In this document: piece by piece, positions 1 through 9,908 of the stretch
Position numbering within the stretch: the stretch's first letter is position 1
Layout of the letters: each line of letters begins with the position of its first letter
Assembly: GCA_020849725.1 (NCBI GenBank)
Contig: JADLAZ010000147.1
Coordinates: 1-17,481 of the forward strand
Direction: 5' to 3'
DNA length: 17,481 bases
Source: Chloroflexota bacterium
GTDB lineage: Bacteria > Chloroflexota > Chloroflexia > Thermomicrobiales > JADLAZ01
Notes under the pieces: model-generated
Databases searched by the model: none
The model's input: only the letters and a program-made list of their open reading frames with translations
Told to the model about the DNA's origin: nothing
Program-made: the position numbers and the translations under genes

Positions 1-250
1 GGAGGCGGTTCTTGACTTTGGCGTAGGCAGCGGCAGTGTGGACCATCGCCTGCTCGTTGCGGCACTGGTAGAAGCGGAAGTCGGGCATCTGCTGCAGCGC
101 CTGGGCGATGCCGGCGATGTTGCCGTGACCAAAGATGCCGAAGCAGCCGGCGAAGAACGGCTGCTCGACGCCGTCGCGCTCGATCACTTGCTGCTTGAGG
201 AAGGCGATGACGGCCTGCGCGACCGTCAGGCGTGTCGTTAGCTCGGTCAT
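1..250 (-). CDS. iolD: IolD-like TPP-dependent enzyme, 5' fragment
   Basis: This is the N-terminal ~83 residues of a protein that runs off the left edge. It resembles 3D-(3,5/4)-trihydroxycyclohexane-1,2-dione hydrolase (IolD), a cytoplasmic thiamine-diphosphate enzyme that opens the inositol-derived ring during myo-inositol catabolism. The translation shows the family's N-terminal signature: GCFGIFGHGNIAGI at residues 35-48, then FYQCRNEQAMVHTAAAYAK at 60-78, where Glu66 matches the TPP-activating glutamate of this superfamily. The ATG at 248-250 is preceded by a GGGGAG ribosome binding site. A weak TACACT -10-like element lies upstream on the same strand (299-304). It is divergent from crcB, and no other inositol gene is inside the window. 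Another TPP-family enzyme is possible, but the FGHGN and RNEQ pattern favours IolD. Confidence 0.8.
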   Translation of the reverse strand, partial: MTELTTRLTVAQAVIAFLKQQVIERDGVEQPFFAGCFGIFGHGNIAGIAQALQQMPDFRFYQCRNEQAMVHTAAAYAKVKNRL

Positions 251-410
251 GTGGCTCTCCCCGGCATTCAATGCGGTTGCCTACGTCGTCGTGAGGGCAG
301 TGTAGCGCACCAACCACGCGCCGTCGTACCTGGCCGAGTTGCGCGGGCCGCTCGCCAGCGCTAGCATCCGCCGCGGTCGCCGGCAGCGAATCCACTGGGA
401 GCGGCGAGTG

Positions 411-785
411 ATGGAGCGGGTCCTTCTGGTTGGCATCGGGGCCTTCTTCGGCGCCATCGCGCGCTATGGCCTCACGATCTGGCTGGCGGAGCGGCTTGGC
501 GATAGCTTTCCGTATGGCACGCTTGTGGTGAACGTCACCGGCAGCTTCCTGCTCGGCTTCGCCGTGGTGCTCACCACGGAGCGGCTGGGCTACGGGCCGG
601 GGGCGCGCCTGTTGGTTGGCACCGGTTTTTGCGGCGGCTATACGACCTTCTCGACGTTCGCCTTCGAGTCGCTGGCCCTGGTGGAAGGTCGCGCCTACGC
701 CGCCGCCACGCTCAACATACTGCTGAGCGTGGCTCTGAGCATCGTCGGCGTCGCCGCCGGCATCTGGCTCGCCCGTGCCCTCTGA
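411..785 (+). CDS. crcB: Fluoride exporter CrcB/Fluc
   Basis: A 124-residue membrane protein of normal CrcB/Fluc length, which exports fluoride as a dual-topology dimer in the cytoplasmic membrane. Visible hallmarks are GAIARY at 14-19, NVTGSFLLG at 41-49 (the conserved pore Asn) and GGYTTFSTF at 75-83, which carries the Phe-box residues and the central sodium-site break. Four hydrophobic segments fit the family topology. I chose the ATG at 411 because GGGAG lies 8 bases upstream and the product then begins at the family's usual N-terminus; the in-frame ATG at 339 would add 24 Arg-rich residues with no homology. It converges on tpiA, with only 10 bp between the stop codons. A single gene copy is consistent with a homodimeric channel. 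No fluoride riboswitch was recognised upstream. Confidence 0.93.
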   Translation: MERVLLVGIGAFFGAIARYGLTIWLAERLGDSFPYGTLVVNVTGSFLLGFAVVLTTERLGYGPGARLLVGTGFCGGYTTFSTFAFESLALVEGRAYAAATLNILLSVALSIVGVAAGIWLARAL

Positions 786-795
786 CCCGCGCGCC

Positions 796-1593
796 TTACG
801 CGCTCGCGGCCGCCTCGACGATGGCGATGAAATCGGGCGCCTTCAGGCTGGCGCCGCCGACCAGTGCGCCATCGATCTCCGCCATCGCCATCAAGCCGGG
901 CGCGGTCTGTGCCGTGACGCTGCCGCCGTACAGAAGGCGCACACCGTTGGCCGCCAGCGCACCGAAGCTCTCCCTGATGAGCTGCCGGATGTGGCCGATG
1001 ACGGTGTTGGCGTCCTCTGGCGTGGCGGTGCGGCCGGTGCCGATCGCCCAGATCGGCTCGTAGGCGATCACAATATCGGCCACCTGATCGTCGGTTAGCC
1101 CGGCTAGCGCTGCCTGCACCTGACTGCCGACGAACGCCAGAGTCTCGCCAGAGTCGCGCTGGGCCAGGTTCTCGCCGACGCAGACGATCGGCAGCAGCTC
1201 GTGGGCGATGGCAGCGTGGACCTTCTTGTTGACCGTCTCGTCCGTCTCGCCGAAGAACTGCCGGCGCTCGGAGTGGCCGAGGATGACGACCGAGCAGAAC
1301 TCGGCGACCATGCCCGGCGCGATCTCGCCGGTGTAGGCGCCCTGCTCGGCCCAGTGCATCGTCTGCGCGCCGAGCCGGATTGGCGTGCCCTCGACCGTCT
1401 CGTAGACGAGCGCCAGCCAGACGAACGGCGGACAGAGCACGCACTCCACCCCGTCGGTCGCCTCCAGTGGCTCGATCAGGTCCTCGACCAGCTCCAGCGC
1501 CGCGTCGAGGCTGGTGTTCATCTTCCAGTTGCCAGCGATCAGCGGCGTGCGACCGCCGCGCTGCCGACCTATCGACTCGATCGGGATGACCAT
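796..1593 (-). CDS. tpiA: Triosephosphate isomerase
   Basis: 265 residues; interconverts dihydroxyacetone phosphate and glyceraldehyde 3-phosphate in the cytoplasm as a TIM-barrel dimer. Active-site residues are all visible: Asn22 and Lys24 in GNWKMN, His107 in ILGHSERR, Glu179 in AYEPIWAIGTG, plus the phosphate-binding YGGSV (222-226) and GALVGGASL (242-250). The N-terminus carries about 14 extra residues before the usual start of the first strand. Two GTG codons precede the ATG in frame (up to 1599), but the GGAGG site lies 7 bases before the ATG at 1593, so ATG is preferred. It is the last gene of the yvcK-gap-pgk-tpiA cluster, 43 bp after pgk. No terminator hairpin is visible in the 10 bp before convergent crcB, so read-through antisense to crcB is possible. 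Confidence 0.96.
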   Translation of the reverse strand: MVIPIESIGRQRGGRTPLIAGNWKMNTSLDAALELVEDLIEPLEATDGVECVLCPPFVWLALVYETVEGTPIRLGAQTMHWAEQGAYTGEIAPGMVAEFCSVVILGHSERRQFFGETDETVNKKVHAAIAHELLPIVCVGENLAQRDSGETLAFVGSQVQAALAGLTDDQVADIVIAYEPIWAIGTGRTATPEDANTVIGHIRQLIRESFGALAANGVRLLYGGSVTAQTAPGLMAMAEIDGALVGGASLKAPDFIAIVEAAASA

Positions 1594-1636
1594 CACCACG
1601 CCTCCAGGGACCCGTCGCCGGCCGCGCGGCCGGCCG

Positions 1637-2815
1637 TCAGCTCAGGACGGCCACCCCCGGCAACTCCTGTCCCTCCAGGAACTCGAGGGACGCGCCGCCG
1701 CCGGTCGACACATGTGAGATGCGGCCCGTCAGGCCGGCTTGCTCGATGGCCGCGACGGAGTCGCCGCCGCCGATGAGGGTGAAGGCAGTGGCGGCGGCCA
1801 CGGCCTCCGCCACCGCCCGCGTGCCGGCGGCGAACGGCTCGATCTCGAAGACGCCCATCGGACCGTTCCAGACGATCGTCTTCGCGCTGGCGATGTACGC
1901 GCTGAAAGCGGCGACCGTGAGCGGACCGATGTCCAGGATGCGCTCCTCCGGGCGGACCGCCTCCACGGCGATCGTGCGGCGCGGCGCGTCGGCTGACACC
2001 TCCGGTGCGACGACGACGTCGATCGGCAGCACCAGTGTGACACCGCGCTCCTCGGCTGCCGCCAGCAGCCGCTTCGCCTCGGCCACCTTGTCCTCTTCCA
2101 CCAGCGAGCGGCCGATCTCGCGCCCCTGCGCCCGCAGGAATGTATTGGCCATGCCGCCGCCAATGAGGATGGCATCGGCGCGCGTCAGCAGGTTGGCGAT
2201 GACGCCGATCTTGTCGGAGATCTTCGCCCCACCGAGGATGACAACGAGCGGCGGATCCGGCTGGCGCAGCACACGCCCGAGCGCGGCGACCTCCCGCTCC
2301 ATCAGCAGCCCCGCCGCCGCCGGCAGCAGGCGGGCCACGCCCTCGGTCGAGGCATGCGCGCGGTGGGCGGCCCCAAAGGCATCGTTGACATACACATCGC
2401 CGAGCGCCGCCAGTTGCCGGGCGGCGCTGGCGTCGTTGGCCTCCTCCGCGGCGTGAAAGCGCAGGTTCTCCAGCAGCGCCACGCCGCCGACCGGCAACGC
2501 CCGCACCGACGCCTCGACCGCCGGCCCGATGCAATCGTCGAGCATCGCCACCGGCCGGCCGAGCAGGTCGCTCAAGCGCGCAGCCACCGGGCGCAGGCTC
2601 AGCGCCGGGTTGGGCTGACCCTTCGGCCGCCCCAGGTGCGACATTAAGATGACGGCGTCCGCCCCCCGCGCCAGCAGCGCCTGAATCGTCGGCAGCGTCG
2701 CCCGGATGCGCGTGTCGTCGGTGATGTGCCCGCCCGTCTTGGCCAGCGGCACGTTGTAGTCGACACGAACGAGGACGCGCTTGCCCTGGAGATCGAGATT
2801 GTCCAGCGTGCGCAT
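1637..2815 (-). CDS. pgk: Phosphoglycerate kinase
   Basis: 392 residues, normal for bacterial phosphoglycerate kinase, which transfers the acyl phosphate of 1,3-bisphosphoglycerate to ADP. The N-domain shows VRVDYNVP (17-23), SHLGRPKG (59-66) and [13 protein letters not shown] (144-156) for substrate binding. The C-domain shows GGAKISDKI (195-203), WNGPMGVFE (316-324), GGGDS (349-353) and [13 protein letters not shown] (370-382) for nucleotide binding. The ATG at 2813-2815 has a GGAGGG ribosome binding site just upstream. It lies 118 bp downstream of gap and 43 bp upstream of tpiA on the same strand, forming the common gap-pgk-tpi order. The gap-pgk spacer is GC-rich and holds no recognised gene or clear terminator. 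Confidence 0.97.
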   Translation of the reverse strand: MRTLDNLDLQGKRVLVRVDYNVPLAKTGGHITDDTRIRATLPTIQALLARGADAVILMSHLGRPKGQPNPALSLRPVAARLSDLLGRPVAMLDDCIGPAVEASVRALPVGGVALLENLRFHAAEEANDASAARQLAALGDVYVNDAFGAAHRAHASTEGVARLLPAAAGLLMEREVAALGRVLRQPDPPLVVILGGAKISDKIGVIANLLTRADAILIGGGMANTFLRAQGREIGRSLVEEDKVAEAKRLLAAAEERGVTLVLPIDVVVAPEVSADAPRRTIAVEAVRPEERILDIGPLTVAAFSAYIASAKTIVWNGPMGVFEIEPFAAGTRAVAEAVAAATAFTLIGGGDSVAAIEQAGLTGRISHVSTGGGASLEFLEGQELPGVAVLS

Positions 2816-2933
2816 GGCTCCCTCCGGCTGGATCGCGTTCGTGGGCGGGCGCGGGGCTGGCTGCCCGCCAGGCCCATCGCGCCCTGGTTGGTGACCCGGA
2901 GCCGGCGCGAGCGCGCCAGGCCGGCGTCAGCGG

Positions 2934-3968
<1,035 letters not shown>

Positions 3969-4038
3969 TCATGCGCGCGAACGAAAGTGGTGTGACGATT
4001 GTGAGATGGCGACACCCGACCGTGCTGGCCCCACCCGG

Positions 4039-5424
4039 CTAGCGTGGCACCCGGGCGTCCGCGACTGGCTCCGGCGGCGCTGGCCGCGCCGTCGCGAGCG
4101 GTGGCGGCTGGGAGCGCGCGGCCCAGGCCGCGCCGCTGGCGCGCTCCTGCCACAGGCGCAGCAACCGACCGGCCAACTTGTCCGGGTCGTGGCGCAGCGG
4201 GTTGTCGACGTTGACGACGTCGGCCAGCACGACCTGGGCGCCATGCAGTGTGCGCGCCGTCTCGCCCTGTCCGACCGGATGTACCTGCCACTCCGGCTTG
4301 ATGCGCTCGATCGACTGGAAGTTGTCGTTGACCAGCACGACGTCGAAGAAGCCTGCCCCGACATGATCGACCAGCGCGTTGACGTGGTCGGCGACGGTGA
4401 AGTGGTCGGTCTCGCCCCGCTGGGTGGCGACATTGCAGACGTAGACCTTGGTCGCCGTCGACAGCCGGATCGCGCGCGCCACATCCTCGACCAGCAAGTT
4501 CGGCAGGATGCTGGTGTAGAGGCTGCCCGGCCCGAGAATGATCAGGTCGGCGTCGAGAATCGCCCGCAGCGCTTCCGGGTAGCCGGCCGGCCGCTCCGGC
4601 TGCAGGAAGATGCGCTTGATCCCCTTGCGTGCCGCCACGATGTTCGACTCGCCGACGATGACCGAGCCGTCCTGCATGTCGGCGCACAGCGTCACATCGG
4701 CCATCGTCGACGGCAGCACCAGGCCGCGCACGGCCAGCACCCGGCTGGTCTCGGCCACCGCCTTCTCAAAATCGCCGGTGACGCCGAGCATGGCGACGAT
4801 GAAGAGGTTGCCGAACGAGTGGCCTTCCAGTCCCTGACCGGAGCCGGCCGGGAAGCGGTACTGGAACAGTTCCCTCACCAGTGGCTCGGAATCGGCCAGC
4901 GCCACGATGCAGTTGCGAAAATCGCCCGGCGGCAGGATGCCCATGTCGCGCCGCAGCCGGCCGGTGCTGCCTCCGTCATCACCGACGGTCAGGATGGCGG
5001 TGATGTTGCCGCTGTACTTCTTTAGCCCGCGCAGCATCGTCGACAGGCCGGTGCCGCCGCCCACGGCGACGATGCGCGGTCCGCGCTTGCCGTAGCGGTG
5101 GGCGTAGATCCGGTCGACCAGCGATCGCCGCGGGCCGGTCGGCTCCTCCGGCAGCAGCGCGGCCAGGAGCGACCGAGAGAGCCGGTAGGCGGCGTAGACG
5201 ACGAGCAGCAAGCCCGGCAGCCCGATGACGATCTCGCGGTACGGGTGCGGGATGAACTGCAACGTGAGCGTCTGCACCAGGTCGGTGACGCCCGTGGGAA
5301 AGTCGATGTTGCGGTAGATCCAGGCTAGCCCCATCGCCAGTGCGAGGCTCAGCCCGACGACCCCTAGCCCGAGCAGCGCCAGCCAGCGCTTGATGTTCAT
5401 GCCCGGGTAGAGCCACTTGATCAA
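4039..5424 (-). CDS. yvcK: YvcK/CofD-like (gluconeogenesis factor) protein with two N-terminal membrane segments
   Basis: 461 residues. The catalytic-like core starts near residue 115 with RIVAVGGGTGLSTMLRGLK, followed by TVGDDGGSTGRLR (146-158), PPGDFRNCI (165-173) and EGHSFGNLFI (200-209), the signature of the YvcK/CofD-like UDP-sugar-binding family needed for growth on gluconeogenic carbon and for cell-wall homeostasis in Bacillus. Unlike short YvcK, it has two predicted membrane helices at about 14-37 and 62-84, so the domain is probably tethered to the membrane; the C-terminus is Pro/Ala-rich. The start is taken as TTG at 5422-5424 because GGAGGGG lies 6 bases upstream and gives MIKWLYPGMNIKRW; an ATG exists 8 codons later at 5400. 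It leads the gap-pgk-tpiA cluster. Enzymatic activity as a CofD-type transferase is not implied. Confidence 0.9.
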   Translation of the reverse strand: MIKWLYPGMNIKRWLALLGLGVVGLSLALAMGLAWIYRNIDFPTGVTDLVQTLTLQFIPHPYREIVIGLPGLLLVVYAAYRLSRSLLAALLPEEPTGPRRSLVDRIYAHRYGKRGPRIVAVGGGTGLSTMLRGLKKYSGNITAILTVGDDGGSTGRLRRDMGILPPGDFRNCIVALADSEPLVRELFQYRFPAGSGQGLEGHSFGNLFIVAMLGVTGDFEKAVAETSRVLAVRGLVLPSTMADVTLCADMQDGSVIVGESNIVAARKGIKRIFLQPERPAGYPEALRAILDADLIILGPGSLYTSILPNLLVEDVARAIRLSTATKVYVCNVATQRGETDHFTVADHVNALVDHVGAGFFDVVLVNDNFQSIERIKPEWQVHPVGQGETARTLHGAQVVLADVVNVDNPLRHDPDKLAGRLLRLWQERASGAAWAARSQPPPLATARPAPPEPVADARVPR

Positions 5425-5552
5425 GGGTGTCCCCTCCGTGCCGGTTCCAGGATTGGAGCGCGACCACGGTGTCGAAGCTCGCGTATTGCCGCAACGATCG
5501 ACTGGGGTAGCGGGCATGTCCGCGCCGCGCGGCGCAGTGGCGTCCTGCCAGC

Positions 5553-5561
5553 AGTATACCA
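5553..5561 (-). promoter_or_regulatory. Putative extended -10 promoter for yvcK operon
   Basis: On the minus strand the sequence reads TGGTATACT, fitting an extended -10 (TGnTATAnT). No good -35 is visible at 16-18 bp upstream, which is tolerated for extended -10 promoters. Transcription would start near 5546, leaving a leader of about 120 nt before the TTG start of yvcK. The site sits in an A/T-containing island in otherwise very GC-rich DNA. Confidence 0.5.
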
Positions 5562-5588
5562 CCGCTGCCTGAGCGGCGGCCGCGCGCC

Positions 5589-5617
5589 TTGAACTCGAGA
5601 CCGCCGGCCGGTATACT
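5589..5617 (+). promoter_or_regulatory. Sigma70-type promoter for nusA operon
   Basis: TTGAAC at 5589-5594 and TATACT at 5612-5617 are separated by exactly 17 bp, close to the vegetative consensus. Transcription would start near 5624, giving a leader of about 114 nt before the nusA ATG. This is the best promoter match that I found in the window, and it sits where the nusA-ylxR-infB-rbfA-nrnA operon must begin. Confidence 0.75.
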
Positions 5618-5644
5618 TGATGGCAGCGAACGCATCCGTGCGGG

Positions 5645-5673
5645 AAGTGGGTCCACCCCACTTTCTTTTGTTT
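5645..5673 (+). terminator. Terminator-like hairpin in the nusA leader (possible attenuator)
   Basis: AAGTGGG (5645-5651) pairs perfectly with CCCACTT (5657-5663) around a 5-nt loop and is followed by the T-rich TCTTTTGTTT (5664-5673), the layout of an intrinsic terminator. It lies about 20 nt after the predicted transcription start and 64 bp before the nusA ATG. No plus-strand gene upstream needs terminating. An alternative pairing of CGGGAA (5641-5646) with TTTCCG (5671-5676) would occlude part of the T tract. Attenuation is inference. Confidence 0.5.
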
Positions 5674-5737
5674 CCGGGGCAGCGGGCTGCCGACGGTCAC
5701 TCCCGCCCGAGCGATGCTGCAGGAGGGGCAACCGACC

Positions 5738-7030
5738 ATGAAGAGCGAATTCTACACTGCCATCGCGACCATCTCCGCCGAGCGCGGCATTCCCAAGGAA
5801 GCCGTCATCAGCTCCGTCGAGCAGGCGCTCAGGACAGCCTACAAGCGCGTCGCTGGCGGTGTTGAGGAGAACATCGTCGTGCGCATCGATCCGGGCACGG
5901 GCGAGGCGCGGGTCTTCATCAAGAAGACGGCTGTCGAGCAGGTGACGGATCCGGCGATCGAGATCGCGCTGGCTGACGCCCGTCGCGTCGAGCCGGAGAC
6001 CGCGCTGGGCGATGACGTCCTGCTCGAGGACACCCCGCGTGACTTCGGACGCATCGCCGCGCAGACGGCTAAGCAGGTCATCCTGCAGCGCATCCGCGAG
6101 TACGAGCGCGAAAATGTCTACGAGGAGTTCAAGGACCGTGTCGGCGAGGTGGTGACCGGCCTGATCCAGCGCGCCGACAGCAAGGCCGTGATCATCGAGC
6201 TGGGCAAGGCCGAGGCCGTTATGCCGGCGCGCGAGCAGGTGCCGACTGAGCGCTACCGGCCGGGTCAGCGCGTCAAAGTCTATCTGGCCGAGGTCGTCAA
6301 GGACCAGCGCGGCCCGCAGTTGCTCGTCTCGCGCACGCATCCGGGGCTGCTGCGCCGCCTGTTCGAGCTGGAAGTGCCGGAGATCTACAACGGCGTCGTC
6401 GAGATCAAGGCGATCGCGCGCGAGCCAGGCCTGCGCTCGAAGGTCGCCGTCCACGCGCTGCAGGACGGCGTCGACCCGGTCGGCTCGTGCGTCGGCATGC
6501 GCGGCGTGCGCATCCAGAATATCGTCAGCGAGCTGTACGGCGAGAAGATCGACGTCGTCGAGTGGTCGCCGGACACGGCCACCTTCATCAGCAAGGCGCT
6601 CAGCCCGGCCAAGCCGCTGCAGGTCGTGTTGGACCAGGCCGAGCACACGGCGCTGGTGGTCGTACCGCGGGATCAGGTGTCGCTGGCGATCGGCAAGGAG
6701 GGCCAGAACGCCCGGCTGGCCTACAAGCTGACCGGCTGGCGCATCGACGTCAAGGACCCCGATACCGCCATCCTGCCCGAGGACGACGCGATGCGGGCGG
6801 CGCGGGCGCTGCTGATGGGCGCCGACACCGGCGGTGGGCGCGAGCCGCGCCTGGTGCGGGCCGACGGCTACATCACCTATCGTGGCGACCGCCAGCTCGG
6901 ACCGATGCCCTTCGAGTTGCAGGGCAACACGGTCGACGTCGAAACCCTCAGCGATCGGATCAATATCTACGACGGTGACACGCTGGTGGCGGCCTTCTCC
7001 ACCACCGGCCAGCCGCTGGGTGTGAAGTAA
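5738..7030 (+). CDS. nusA: Transcription termination/antitermination factor NusA with extra C-terminal domain
   Basis: 430 residues. NusA binds RNA polymerase and nascent RNA, modulating pausing, termination and antitermination. Layout: N-terminal polymerase-binding domain about 1-130; S1 domain about 134-200 ([10 protein letters not shown] to LLVSR); KH1 with [10 protein letters not shown] at 253-262; KH2 with [10 protein letters not shown] at 319-328. After KH2 and a short acidic/Ala-rich helix, a further ~60 residues (371-430) form a Gly-rich, strand-alternating unit not expected in short NusA and unlike the acidic AR repeats of E. coli NusA. The ATG at 5738 is chosen because AGGAGGGG precedes it by 9 bases; an in-frame ATG at 5714 lies upstream of that site. 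First gene of the operon, 27 bp before ylxR. Confidence 0.96.
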   Translation: MKSEFYTAIATISAERGIPKEAVISSVEQALRTAYKRVAGGVEENIVVRIDPGTGEARVFIKKTAVEQVTDPAIEIALADARRVEPETALGDDVLLEDTPRDFGRIAAQTAKQVILQRIREYERENVYEEFKDRVGEVVTGLIQRADSKAVIIELGKAEAVMPAREQVPTERYRPGQRVKVYLAEVVKDQRGPQLLVSRTHPGLLRRLFELEVPEIYNGVVEIKAIAREPGLRSKVAVHALQDGVDPVGSCVGMRGVRIQNIVSELYGEKIDVVEWSPDTATFISKALSPAKPLQVVLDQAEHTALVVVPRDQVSLAIGKEGQNARLAYKLTGWRIDVKDPDTAILPEDDAMRAARALLMGADTGGGREPRLVRADGYITYRGDRQLGPMPFELQGNTVDVETLSDRINIYDGDTLVAAFSTTGQPLGVK

Positions 7031-7057
7031 GCCGCCGCGACGAGCCTGGAGACCTCG

Positions 7058-7465
7058 ATGACCACACCCGCGCCCCCCGGCCAGACGGTGGGGCTGCCAA
7101 CGAAGAAGAGCAAGCGTGGACCGCGGCCGAAGCACGTGCCGCGGCGCACCTGCATTGCCTGCCGCACGGCCGCGCCGAAGCGCAGCTTCGTGCGCGTGGT
7201 GCGCACGCCGGCTGGTGCGGTGCTGGTGGACCCCACCGGCAAGCTATCGGGGCGCGGCGCGTCGATTTGCGGCACGCGCGCCTGCTGGACGAAGGCGTTG
7301 ACCGGCGCCCTGCTCGACCGGGCGCTGCGAACCGAGGTGAGCGCGGACGACCGCGCCTCACTATCCGCATTCGTCGAAACCCTCCCCGAGGACGGGGAGG
7401 CGGCTGCGGATGTTGCCATGGACAGCACGCCGGCAGCTGGCGGCGCGGCTGGTCCGTCGGCCTGA
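7058..7465 (+). CDS. ylxR: YlxR/RnpM-family RNA-binding protein (DUF448)
   Basis: 135 residues. The DUF448 core is clear: PRRTCIACR at 28-36, KRSFVRVVR at 41-49 and the GRGASICG...CW signature at 65-77. YlxR proteins are small nucleic-acid-binding proteins always found between nusA and infB; the Bacillus protein (RnpM) has been linked to RNase P RNA. About 27 residues of basic, Pro-rich N-terminus and about 40 residues of low-complexity Ala/Gly C-terminus flank the core, making it longer than the usual ~90 residues. The ATG is preceded by GGAG at 6 bases. It lies between nusA (27 bp) and infB (25 bp). The ylxQ (L7Ae-like) gene that often follows is missing. Confidence 0.9.
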   Translation: MTTPAPPGQTVGLPTKKSKRGPRPKHVPRRTCIACRTAAPKRSFVRVVRTPAGAVLVDPTGKLSGRGASICGTRACWTKALTGALLDRALRTEVSADDRASLSAFVETLPEDGEAAADVAMDSTPAAGGAAGPSA

Positions 7466-7490
7466 CCGCACCCGAAAGGAGTACGTGACG

Positions 7491-9457
<1,967 letters not shown>

Positions 9458-9461
<4 letters not shown>

Positions 9462-9497
9462 TGAATGATGCTCGATAATCTACGCATCATTCATCAT
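9458..9497. repeat. Perfect 14-bp inverted repeat between infB and rbfA
   Basis: ATGATGAATGATGC (9458-9471) and GCATCATTCATCAT (9484-9497) are perfect reverse complements around a 12-nt A/T-rich loop. The left arm begins inside the infB stop-codon region and the right arm ends 24 bp before the rbfA ATG. No T tract follows, so it is unlikely to be a plain terminator. It may be an mRNA processing or stability hairpin, or a short interspersed repeat; its A/T content contrasts with both neighbours. Confidence 0.8.
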
Positions 9498-9521
9498 ACA
9501 TCGCTCGTCTGGGGGGCTGCC

Positions 9522-9908
9522 ATGCCGGTGCGTCGACCGAACCGCCCACAACAACTTGGGGAACTCATCCGCGAGGAGATGAGCGATCTCCTCCAGCGCG
9601 AGATGAGCGATCCCCGGGTCGAACTGGTAAGCATCACCGAGGTGGAGGTGACGCAGGACCTCAAGTACGCGCGCATCTACTTCAGCCGGCTCGGCGACGA
9701 TGCTGAGCGCCAGGAGACGCTGAAGGCGCTGCAGCACGCGACGCCTTACTTGCGTCGCCTGCTGGCCGGGCGGCTGACGATCCGCTCGGTGCCGGAGATC
9801 GAGTTCCGGCTCGACAGCTCGTTGGAGCATGGCGAGCGCGTGATGCGCTTGCTCAACCAGTTGCCGGAGTTGCGCCAGCCGCCGGCGCCGGCGCGCGGCG
9901 AGCCATGA
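9522..9908 (+). CDS. rbfA: 30S ribosome-binding factor A
   Basis: 128 residues, usual for RbfA, a cold-shock/late maturation factor for the 30S subunit that binds near the 16S 5' helix. It matches the family along its length: basic start MPVRRPNRPQQLGELIREEMSD, the KH-like fold core with SITEVEVTQDLKYARIYFS (37-55), and the PEIEFRLDSSLEHGERV segment (91-107). The ATG at 9522 follows a GGGGGG site by about 4-5 bases and gives the family start; the in-frame ATG at 9465 would put 19 residues encoded by the inverted repeat at the N-terminus. Its stop overlaps the nrnA start as ATGA, implying translational coupling. Confidence 0.95.
   Translation: MPVRRPNRPQQLGELIREEMSDLLQREMSDPRVELVSITEVEVTQDLKYARIYFSRLGDDAERQETLKALQHATPYLRRLLAGRLTIRSVPEIEFRLDSSLEHGERVMRLLNQLPELRQPPAPARGEP

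Larger units (their letters stand above)
5425..5737. other. Divergent yvcK/nusA intergenic region
   Basis: 313 bp without a protein gene, serving two divergent operons. It holds a probable promoter on each strand, and the two -10 elements lie in a mirrored 8-bp repeat (AGTATACC at 5553-5560, GGTATACT at 5610-5617). A 14-bp GC palindrome at 5522-5535 would form a small hairpin near the 5' end of the yvcK mRNA. The nusA leader contains a terminator-like hairpin (5645-5673) and a second hairpin, GGCAGC/GCTGCC, at 5678-5691. rimP, which precedes nusA in many bacteria, is not here. Confidence 0.8.

Noticed and set aside
251..410. Possible fluoride riboswitch before crcB
   Set aside because: The conserved core of that riboswitch and its pseudoknot partners could not be found in this 160-bp divergent region.
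339..410. Upstream ATG for crcB adding 24 residues
   Set aside because: The added residues are Arg-rich and unlike any CrcB N-terminus, and the ribosome site is next to the ATG at 411.
4979..7135. A 718-codon open frame on the minus strand, antisense to nusA and running into yvcK
   Set aside because: It is an antisense frame kept open by high GC codon bias. NusA on the plus strand and YvcK in another frame explain the DNA, and the translation is repetitive Arg/Asp/Leu-rich without any family pattern.
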